The notes beneath the pieces are model-generated. The model saw only the letters and a list, made by a program, of their open reading frames with translations. It was not told the origin of the DNA and did no database searches. The translations under genes and the position numbers were made by a program. A stretch of DNA of 28,620 nt from Nitriliruptoraceae bacterium (GTDB lineage Bacteria > Actinomycetota > Nitriliruptoria > Nitriliruptorales > Nitriliruptoraceae), in NCBI GenBank assembly GCA_007134165.1, contig SLLJ01000327.1:1-28620 (forward strand), written 5' to 3'. Shown here one piece after another: positions 23,140 to 28,620 of the stretch (positions are counted from its first letter, which is position 1; every line of letters starts with the position of its first letter).

Positions 23140-24084
23140 TCAGGATGCGCCGCCGTCGAGGCGGTAGCCGGCCAGGGCAGCTTCGGCGAGTTCGCGCACC
23201 CGAGCGCGCAGCTTCGCGGGGCGGACCACCGTGAGATCGCCGCCGCCGCTGAGCACCAGCCGGGCGATGAACTCCGGCGCGTCGGTGCGCAGCACGCAGC
23301 GGGTGGTGCCGTCGTCGTGGTCCTCGATGCGGTCGGCGTCGATGGCGTCGAGCAGCCAGCGCGCCCCTCGCTCGAACCGTAGCTCCACCTCGAGGTCGTC
23401 GGGGCTCGGGACGTAGCGTGGTGGCGGGAGCTGCTCGGGGGCGGGCGTGATCACCGGGATGTCGGTGGGCTCGAGCGACAGGACGCGGTCGAGCCGGAAC
23501 ACCCGCCGCTCCCCGACCTCGTGGTCGAACCCCTGCAGGTAGCCGTGGCCGTCGACGAGGTCGAGCGCCCAGGGGTCGACCTCACGGGTGGCGGGCGCCG
23601 CATCGCCGCGGCCGCGGTAGCGCAGCCGCACCCGGCGCTCGGCGCGGACGGCCGCCCGAGCGGCGGCCAGCAGGGCGGTGTCCTCGTCGTCGGGGACCAC
23701 ATCGGCCTGCTGCTCGGGGATCCCGAGCACGCTCCGGACCTTGTCGACGGCCACGCGCAGCTGCGGCAGCTCGTCGCCGAGGGCGACAACCGCCGCATCC
23801 AGGGTCAGCACGAGCCGGTAGGCCTCCTGGGGCGTGGGGCGCAGGGGCCGGGTGAGCTCGTCGGCCATCCCGAGCACCACCCGGTCGCCGATCAGTTCGA
23901 CCTCGAACAAGTCGCCGCCGGCCAGGCCCGGCAGCCCGCAGAAGTCGAGGTGGAGCAACTCCCGTCGGATGGTGGCGGGATCGGTGCCGAACGCGGTGGC
24001 CGCCTCGGCCAGCGACGCTCCGGGACGCTCGAGCAGCCAGGGCACGAGGGTCAGCATCCGCGCGACGGAGTCCCGGGCGCTCAT
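23140..24084 (-). CDS. pafC: WYL-domain transcription factor PafC
   Basis: A 314-residue regulator with an N-terminal winged helix (SARDSVARMLTLVPWLLERP then TDPATIRRELLHLDFCGLPG), a WYL domain (RLRYRGRGDAAPATREVDPW then GYLQGFDHEVGERRVFRLDR) and a C-terminal WCX part (EVELRFERGARWLLD). With PafB it forms the PafBC activator, which in mycobacteria switches on the recA-independent DNA-damage response and binds single-stranded nucleic acid through the WYL domains. The ATG overlaps the pafB stop (ATGA), as in other actinobacteria, so the two subunits are made together. Confidence 0.93.
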   Translation of the reverse strand: MSARDSVARMLTLVPWLLERPGASLAEAATAFGTDPATIRRELLHLDFCGLPGLAGGDLFEVELIGDRVVLGMADELTRPLRPTPQEAYRLVLTLDAAVVALGDELPQLRVAVDKVRSVLGIPEQQADVVPDDEDTALLAAARAAVRAERRVRLRYRGRGDAAPATREVDPWALDLVDGHGYLQGFDHEVGERRVFRLDRVLSLEPTDIPVITPAPEQLPPPRYVPSPDDLEVELRFERGARWLLDAIDADRIEDHDDGTTRCVLRTDAPEFIARLVLSGGGDLTVVRPAKLRARVRELAEAALAGYRLDGGAS

Positions 24085-25013
24085 CGGTGCTGCGCCACGA
24101 GGCGTTCGAGAGCGTCGATGAGCTGCTCGCGCAGGGCGGCAGGGGCCAGCACCTCGACGTCGGCGCCGAAACCGAGCAGCCAGGCCCGATCGCGCAGTTC
24201 GTCGAGCTCGGGGATACGCAGGACCGTGCGGTCGCCGTGGCTGGTGTCGGTGGGCACAGCACCACGTCGGGCCAGCTCGAAGCGGGCTCGGTCCTCCGCG
24301 GCGATCTCGACCTCGACCCGCTCGCCTTCGGGACCGGCGATGAGGCCGGCAACGTCCAGTTCGTCCGGGTGCGGATAGCTGCCGGGCTCGCCGTCGGTGC
24401 GCACCGTGCCGCGCACGCGGTCCAGGCGGAACACCCGCAGCGCATCGCGGGCCAGGTCGTGGGCGACGAGGTACCAGGCCCCGCGGCGGTGGGCGATCGC
24501 GTGGGGCCTCACCCGACGCAGCTCGGCGCGTCCCGCCGCGGTTCGGTAGTCGAAGCGCAGCGGGGTGCGGGTCGCGACGGCCTCGGCGACCTGGTCGACC
24601 GGATCGGCGGCCAGCGTGAGGCGGGTGTGGGTGATCGGCTCGAACTCGTCGGGATCGGGGGCTCGTGCGGCCAGCTTGGCCAGGGCCAGCCGGCTGTCAT
24701 CAGCTCCGCTGGCCTCCAGGGCGAGCCCCAGGGCCGCCACCTCGCCGGGGGTGAGATCGGGGTCGGGCAGCTCGTAGGCGGGGCGCGGGACCCGGTAGCC
24801 CACCTCATCGCTGAAGGCCAGCTCGTGGGTCTCGATCGGCACGCCCAGGGATCGCAGCAGCTTCTTGTCGCGTTCGAACATCCGTCGGGCCGACTCCGGG
24901 TCGCCCTGGTCGTAGTAGCGCGTGCGGCGCTTGAGCTCGGCGAAGGTGATCGGACGGCGGGCCTCGAGCAGGGCGATGGTCAGGTTGACCAGCCGCTCGA
25001 CCTTCGGGGTCAC
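24081..25013 (-). CDS. pafB: WYL-domain transcription factor PafB
   Basis: A 310-residue partner of PafC. The N-terminal helix-turn-helix reads VERLVNLTIALLEARRPITF and goes on to ERDKKLLRSLGVPIETHE; the WYL domain has LRFDYRTAAGRAELRRVRPH and RRGAWYLVAHDLARDALRVF; the WCX domain ends the protein. Start chosen at the GTG at 25013, with GGAGGGG just before it; the frame is open upstream to 25133, inside pafA, which I reject. It follows pafA by 44 bases, so Pup ligase and damage-response regulator are likely co-transcribed. Confidence 0.93.
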   Translation of the reverse strand: MTPKVERLVNLTIALLEARRPITFAELKRRTRYYDQGDPESARRMFERDKKLLRSLGVPIETHELAFSDEVGYRVPRPAYELPDPDLTPGEVAALGLALEASGADDSRLALAKLAARAPDPDEFEPITHTRLTLAADPVDQVAEAVATRTPLRFDYRTAAGRAELRRVRPHAIAHRRGAWYLVAHDLARDALRVFRLDRVRGTVRTDGEPGSYPHPDELDVAGLIAGPEGERVEVEIAAEDRARFELARRGAVPTDTSHGDRTVLRIPELDELRDRAWLLGFGADVEVLAPAALREQLIDALERLVAQHR

Positions 25014-25057
25014 CGTCCCCTCCCCTCGTTGCTGGAGTCGCTGGACCGCCGTCGATC

Positions 25058-26431
25058 CTACTGCCGCTCGCCGTGCATCGAGTCGATCAACCTGTCGACC
25101 CGCTCGTCCTCGAAGCGGAATGGATCCTTGCACAGCACGGTGCGCTGGGCCTGGTCGTTGAGCTTGAGGTGCACCCAGTCCACGGTGTAGTCGCGGTGGG
25201 CCTGCTTGGCGGCGCGCACGAACCTCCCACGCAGCGCCGCCCGGGTGTGCGCGGGTGGGTTGGTCTTGGCGTGCTCGACCTCGCTCGGGTCGAGCAGGGT
25301 GCGCATGCGTCCGGTGCGCACCAGCAGGTGGTACAGGCCGCGCTCGGGCAGGACGTCGTGGTAGGCCAGGTCGAGCAGTTCCACCCGTGGAGAGGACAGT
25401 GGCAGGTCATGCTTGGCCCGGTAGGACTCGACCAGCCGGTACTTGGCGACCCAGTCCAGACGGTCGGCCAGCGACATCGGGTCGTCGACCAGCGCCTCGA
25501 GCACCGTGCGCCATTCGCGCACCACCTCCCGGTCGATCTCGTCGGCGTCCGGGGAACTGGCCACGTAGCGTTCGACCCGCTCGAGATAGACCTCCTGGAT
25601 CTGCAGCGCACTCATCTCCCGCCCGTTGGCCAGGCGGATGCGTCGGGTGCCGGTCAGGTCGTGGGAGATCTCGCGGATGGCACGGATCGGGTTGTCCAGG
25701 CTCAGATCGCGGAGCACCGAGAGATCCTCGAGCATCCGCAGCACCAGGTCGCAGGTGGCGATCTTGAGCCAGTTGGCGTACTCCGAGAGGTTGGAGTCCC
25801 CGACGATGACGTGCAGCCGGCGGAAGCGTTCTGCGTCAGCGTGGGGTTCGTCGCGGGTGTTGATGATGGGCCGCGAGCGGGTCGTAGCCGAGGACACGCC
25901 CTCCCAGATGTGTTCGGCACGCTGCGCCAGCGCGAACAGCGATCCGCGCGGGGTGGCCAGCACCTTGCCAGCCCCGGCGAAGACCTGACGGGTGACCAGG
26001 AACGGGATCAGCGCCTCGGCCAGCCGCTGGAACTCCCCCACCCGCGCGACCAGGTAGTTCTCGTGACAGCCGTAGGAGTTGCCGGCCGAGTCGGTGTTGT
26101 TCTTGAACAACGAGATGCGGCCCTCGACTCCCTCCTCGGCCAGTCGCTGTTCCGCGGCACGCACCAGGTCCTCGAGGATGCGCTCGCCGGCCTGGTCGTG
26201 GACCACTACCTGCCGCGGCGAGTCGCATTCGGGGGTGGCGTACTCCGGGTGGGAGCCGACGTCGAGGTACAGCCGGGCGCCGTTGTCGAGGAATACGTTG
26301 GACGAGCGTCCCCAAGACACCACGCGGCGGAACAGGTAGCGCGCCACCTCGTCCGGGCTCAGTCGCCGCTTGCCGTCGGTCGTGCAGGTCACCCCGTACT
26401 CGTTCTCGACCCCGAAGATCCTGCGCCGCAC
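25058..26431 (-). CDS. pafA: Proteasome accessory factor PafA, Pup-protein ligase
   Basis: A 457-residue glutamine-synthetase-like enzyme that joins the C-terminal glutamate of Pup to lysines of target proteins using ATP. It starts RRIFGVENEYGVTCT (E9 is a metal ligand in the family) and contains VVSWGRSSNVFLDNGARLYL followed by DVGSHPEYATPECDS with the catalytic-type D57, FKNNTDSAGNSYGCHENYL, and near the end TVDWVHLKLNDQAQRTVLCK. These sequences are very close to the mycobacterial ligase rather than to the depupylase Dop. GTG start with GGGAG five bases upstream. It follows prcA by 21 bases. Confidence 0.96.
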   Translation of the reverse strand: MRRRIFGVENEYGVTCTTDGKRRLSPDEVARYLFRRVVSWGRSSNVFLDNGARLYLDVGSHPEYATPECDSPRQVVVHDQAGERILEDLVRAAEQRLAEEGVEGRISLFKNNTDSAGNSYGCHENYLVARVGEFQRLAEALIPFLVTRQVFAGAGKVLATPRGSLFALAQRAEHIWEGVSSATTRSRPIINTRDEPHADAERFRRLHVIVGDSNLSEYANWLKIATCDLVLRMLEDLSVLRDLSLDNPIRAIREISHDLTGTRRIRLANGREMSALQIQEVYLERVERYVASSPDADEIDREVVREWRTVLEALVDDPMSLADRLDWVAKYRLVESYRAKHDLPLSSPRVELLDLAYHDVLPERGLYHLLVRTGRMRTLLDPSEVEHAKTNPPAHTRAALRGRFVRAAKQAHRDYTVDWVHLKLNDQAQRTVLCKDPFRFEDERVDRLIDSMHGERQ

Positions 26432-26452
26432 GGTGGCTCCCTGTCGTGGTGT

Positions 26453-27163
26453 TCAGCCGGCGAGGGCGCCGGTGAGCTCGCGGTCACGCAGTCGGAAGAA
26501 GCGGCGGCGCGCACGTCGCGCATCCAGCCCCGACACCTCGAGGTCGTCGGGCGGGACATCGCGCCCGCCGGCCTCGGTCAGCGCACCGACGCAGGCGCGC
26601 ACGGCGGCGTCGCGGTCCAGACCCGGCTCCCAGCGTTGCTCGAGCGCCCGCTCGAGCGGCTCGGTCTCGCCGCCGATCACCACGTAGCGGTGTTCGTCGA
26701 CCAGCGAACCGTCGTACAGGATGTGGTAGAGCTCGAGCCCGCCCAAGGGACCATCAGCCTCGGAGTCTGCGCCCTGACCGTCCACTTGCGCGATCAGGAG
26801 TTCGACCTCGTAGGGCTTGGCGTCGCCCATGAAGATCGCGCCGAGCGCCTGCGAGTAGGCGTTGGCCAGCGACTTGGCGGTGACGTCCTCGCGGGCGTAC
26901 TGGTAGCCCTTGACGTCGGCGAGCCGGATCCCGGCCACCCGCATCGACTCGAACTCGTTGTACTTGCCGACGGCGGCGAAGCCGATCCGGTCATAGATTT
27001 CGGAGGTCTTGTGCAGCGAGCGCGACGGGTTCTCCCCGACGAAGACCACGCCGTGGGCGTACTCGGCCGCGAGCAGCGCACGGCCCCGGGCGATGCCCTT
27101 GCGGGCGTACTCCGCCCGGTCCTTCATCTGCTGCTCGGGGGCCACGTAGAAGGGCATCGCCAC
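26453..27163 (-). CDS. prcA: 20S proteasome alpha subunit
   Basis: A 236-residue alpha subunit, which forms the outer gating rings of the proteasome. The N-terminal helix (YVAPEQQMKDRAEYARKGIA) and GENPSRSLHKTSEIYDRIGF, FAAVGKYNEFESMRVAGI and AKPYEVELLIAQ match the actinobacterial family. Residues 125-140 have an acidic insertion (DGQGADSEADGPLGG) longer than in mycobacteria. There is no catalytic threonine, as expected. GTG start at 27163; an ATG two codons later is possible. It lies 72 bases after prcB and 21 before pafA. The C-terminal tail is short. Confidence 0.95.
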   Translation of the reverse strand: MAMPFYVAPEQQMKDRAEYARKGIARGRALLAAEYAHGVVFVGENPSRSLHKTSEIYDRIGFAAVGKYNEFESMRVAGIRLADVKGYQYAREDVTAKSLANAYSQALGAIFMGDAKPYEVELLIAQVDGQGADSEADGPLGGLELYHILYDGSLVDEHRYVVIGGETEPLERALEQRWEPGLDRDAAVRACVGALTEAGGRDVPPDDLEVSGLDARRARRRFFRLRDRELTGALAG

Positions 27164-27235
27164 GGTGATCTCGTCCTGGTTCGGGGGCGGCTTCAGGCAG
27201 GTGGGCCGGGGGTGGTTCGAGGCAGGTGATCGGGG

Positions 27236-28051
27236 TCAGCGGCGGCGGGAGGCGATCACCGTCTCGACGTGGTCGGCCACGACCGAGTCGTCGAGTTCGC
27301 GGTAGCCCTGGGCATCGATCACGACCACGATCGGGTAGATGCGCCGGATGAGGTCGGGCCCACCGGTCGCGCTGTCCTCCTCGGCGGCGTCGAGCAGCGC
27401 CTCCACGGCGTGGCGCGCCGTGGTGTCGAGGTCGGCGGTGGGGTCGGCCAGACGCTTGAGGGTGGAGCGTGCCGCCATCGAACCCGAACCGGTCGCGGCC
27501 TGGTCGGTCGCGCGGTAGCGGCCACCGACCGGGTCGTACTCGAAGATGCGGGGCTCGCCCCGCGCGCGGTCGAGCCCGGCGAACATCGGCACCACCACCA
27601 GCCCCTGCATCGCCATCGGAAGGTGGGCGCGGACCAGCCCCGCCAGCTTGTTGGCCCGGCCCTCCAGCGACAGCGGTTCGCCCTCGACCTTTTCGTAGTG
27701 CTCGAGTTCGGTGGCGAAGATCCGGGCGAGCTCCATGGCCGGTCCGGCCGCTCCCGACACCGCGATCGCGGAGGTGTCGTCGGCGGGGAAGACCTTGCGC
27801 ATGTCGCTGCGTGAGATGAGGTTGCCGGAGGTGGCGCGCCGATCGCCGGCCATCACCACCCCGCCGTCACCGATGATCGCTAGCACGGTGGTGCCCTCCA
27901 CGAGCTGGCTGCGCAGCTCGGGAGGCAGCGGCCCCCCGGCGAACCAACTCGGGACCGCCTCGGGCGCCTGGCTGCGCAGCGTCTCGAAGAACGAGCTCGA
28001 CTGGAGATCGAACGGCCGGGGCAGCCCGGCGAGCAGTGGGTCGGGCGTCAT
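27236..28051 (-). CDS. prcB: 20S proteasome beta subunit
   Basis: A 271-residue precursor of the catalytic subunit. A propeptide of 53 residues precedes EGTTVLAI, where T54 becomes the N-terminal nucleophile after self-cleavage; D70 (in MAGDRRATSGN) and K86 (in RKVFP) are the partner residues, at mature positions 17 and 33. GSGSMAARSTLKRL and EEDSATGGPDLIRRIYP are also typical. I start at the ATG at 28051, which gives the normal propeptide length; GGAGG stands about 12 bases upstream. An in-frame GTG at 28114 would add 21 unusual residues. A TACGCT hexamer (minus strand, 28082-28087) could be its -10. pup is not next to it. Confidence 0.94.
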   Translation of the reverse strand: MTPDPLLAGLPRPFDLQSSSFFETLRSQAPEAVPSWFAGGPLPPELRSQLVEGTTVLAIIGDGGVVMAGDRRATSGNLISRSDMRKVFPADDTSAIAVSGAAGPAMELARIFATELEHYEKVEGEPLSLEGRANKLAGLVRAHLPMAMQGLVVVPMFAGLDRARGEPRIFEYDPVGGRYRATDQAATGSGSMAARSTLKRLADPTADLDTTARHAVEALLDAAEEDSATGGPDLIRRIYPIVVVIDAQGYRELDDSVVADHVETVIASRRR

Positions 28052-28148
28052 GAGCGGGGGCGACCTCCTCGCGGCAGCCACAGCGTAGGGCGGCACGGCA
28101 GCCGTGTGCGTCACCGCCGCTGCGCACGCCTCCTGTCCGGCTCACCCG
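28052..28148 (-). promoter_or_regulatory. Leader and probable promoter of prcB
   Basis: About 100 bases ahead of prcB. TACGCT (28082-28087, minus strand) suits the actinobacterial TAnnnT -10 form; I see no clear -35. A 13-base palindrome, CACGGC-A-GCCGTG (28094-28106), lies just upstream and overlaps the -35 region, so it could be an operator. Confidence 0.35.
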
Positions 28149-28196
28149 GCCCGTTCCCCGCCCCGTTCCCCGCCCCGTTCCCCGTCCCGTTCCCCG
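28149..28196. repeat. 12-bp tandem repeat, four units
   Basis: GTTCCCC recurs at 28153, 28165, 28177 and 28189, a strict 12-base period (unit GYCCCGTTCCCC, first unit 11-12 bases). The same array with two units returns at 28573-28595. Confidence 0.9.
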
Positions 28197-28220
28197 TCTG
28201 CCGATGTGGCGTACCCAGGC
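28171..28220. repeat. 50-bp direct repeat, left copy
   Basis: Identical at 48 of 50 bases to 28571-28620, an offset of exactly 400. It spans the last units of the 12-bp array and the left arm of the palindromic element. The only differences are two bases at 28196-28197. The right copy is cut by the window edge, so the repeat is probably longer. Confidence 0.95.
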
Positions 28221-28252
28221 GGACATGGGTGACCGGATGGGTACGCCGCATC
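28203..28252. repeat. Palindromic repeat element, copy 1
   Basis: GATGTGGCGTACCCA (28203-28217) pairs with TGGGTACGCCGCATC (28238-28252) over 15 positions with one G-T pair, around a 20-base loop holding a second TGGGT. This is a REP-like element: DNA palindrome and potential RNA hairpin. Confidence 0.85.
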
Positions 28253-28261
28253 CTCCACGCT

Positions 28262-28316
28262 GGACCACGCGGCGTACCCAGGCGGACATGGGTGACCGGA
28301 TGGGTGCGCCGGGTCC
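28262..28316. repeat. Palindromic repeat element, copy 2
   Basis: The core arms GGCGTACCCA (28271-28280) and TGGGTGCGCC (28301-28310) and the same 20-base loop recur 63 bases after copy 1. The flanks differ from copy 1 but also pair (GGACC 28262-28266 with GGTCC 28312-28316, after a short bulge), so pairing is kept while sequence is not. A third copy begins at 28603 and leaves the window. Confidence 0.8.
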
Positions 28317-28335
28317 GCCAGCCGTCGGTGGGCGG

Positions 28336-28380
28336 GCCTGCCCGGTGTATGCCTGCCCGGTGTATGCCTGGCCGGTGGGC
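28336..28380. repeat. 15-bp tandem repeat, three units
   Basis: GCCTGCCCGGTGTAT at 28336-28350 and 28351-28365 are identical; a third, degenerate unit (GCCTGGCCGGTGGGC) follows at 28366-28380. No known function. Confidence 0.9.
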
Positions 28381-28454
28381 GCACGGCCGGCGTCGCAGAG
28401 TTGCGTCCGTGCAGTGGGCTGATCCTGGGTCCGGCCGTGGGCAGCATGCTGGCC

Positions 28455-28486
28455 CGGCTGCCGAACCTGATGGGGTTCGGCAGCCG
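28455..28486 (-). terminator. Perfect 13-bp hairpin upstream of prcB
   Basis: CGGCTGCCGAACC (28455-28467) and GGTTCGGCAGCCG (28474-28486) are exact inverted repeats with a six-base loop. No T-run follows on either strand. It may end a transcript coming from beyond the right edge of the window (where pup and dop might lie), or be part of the repeat block. Confidence 0.55.
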
Positions 28487-28570
28487 TCGCTTGCCGCCTG
28501 GTCCCGGCCATCTGCGGGGCGGAGGAGTCCGGGTCCCATTGCGCCTCGCTCCCCGTCGGCTCGGCTCACG

Positions 28571-28620
28571 CGCCCCGTTCCCCGTCCCGTTCCCCCCCTG
28601 CCGATGTGGCGTACCCAGGC
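28571..28620. repeat. 50-bp direct repeat, right copy (cut by window end)
   Basis: Second copy of 28171-28220. Both copies are preceded by CGGCTCAC at the left of the GTTCCCC array (28139-28146 and 28563-28570), so homology starts there; the left copy has two extra 12-bp units. Confidence 0.93.

Noticed and set aside
25073..27229. 718-codon plus-strand frame opposite pafA and prcA
   Set aside because: Antisense to two unmistakable proteasome-system genes; composition is that of a shadow frame.
28111..28569. Minus-strand frames of 100-214 codons across the repeat block
   Set aside because: Their products are simple repeats created by the 12-, 15- and 63-bp periods; the frames overlap one another in different phases and match nothing known to me.
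28149..28620. CRISPR array
   Set aside because: Repeats are of different kinds with no regular repeat-spacer order, and no cas genes are present.

Overview
High-GC (roughly 70% G+C) chromosomal DNA from an actinobacterium. The evidence is a 20S proteasome (prcB, prcA) with the Pup ligase pafA, the WYL regulators pafB and pafC, tatA, tatC and a HelY-type helicase, in the order known from Mycobacterium. A DUF4193 protein and many GTG/TTG starts agree with this. The class cannot be fixed from the sequence; a deep-branching actinobacterium (acidimicrobial or nitriliruptoral type) is a guess. Every gene I can support lies on the minus strand, so transcription runs from high to low coordinates. Twelve adjacent gene pairs overlap by exactly 4 bases (ATGA, GTGA or TTGA), which implies strong translational coupling.

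Region A (1-9513) is an amino-sugar uptake and catabolism operon. In transcription order it holds a GntR/UTRA regulator, a BadF-type sugar kinase, a SIS-domain (UPF0309-like) protein, N-acetylglucosamine-6-phosphate deacetylase (nagA), a lipoprotein sugar-binding protein, two CUT1 permeases, two Gfo/Idh/MocA oxidoreductases and a medium-chain dehydrogenase cut by the window edge. No ABC ATPase and no classical nagB are present. Two DasR-like operator sequences precede the regulator. Stem-loops sit on both sides of the binding-protein gene and probably set its mRNA level apart from its neighbours.

Region B (9562-11910) has tRNA-Glu(UUC), apolipoprotein N-acyltransferase (lnt) and a DUF4193 acidic CxxC protein.

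Region C (12112-17770) is a housekeeping/metabolic stretch: YtcJ-type amidohydrolase, small membrane protein, acyl-CoA dehydrogenase, GNAT acetyltransferase, M24 Xaa-Pro peptidase and a diacylglycerol-kinase-family lipid kinase.

Region D (17829-28051) is the helY - membrane protein - tatC - tatA - two small unknowns - pafC - pafB - pafA - prcA - prcB cluster. It covers RNA processing, twin-arginine export, the PafBC DNA-damage response and pupylation/proteasome degradation.

Region E (28052-28620), upstream of prcB, is non-coding and full of repeats: a 12-bp tandem array, two copies (and the start of a third) of a palindromic element, a 15-bp tandem repeat, a perfect 13-bp hairpin, and a 50-bp segment repeated at an offset of exactly 400 bp. 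pup and dop, usually next to prcB, are not in this stretch. The repeat block and the redox-coupled amino-sugar operon are the two parts most worth following up.
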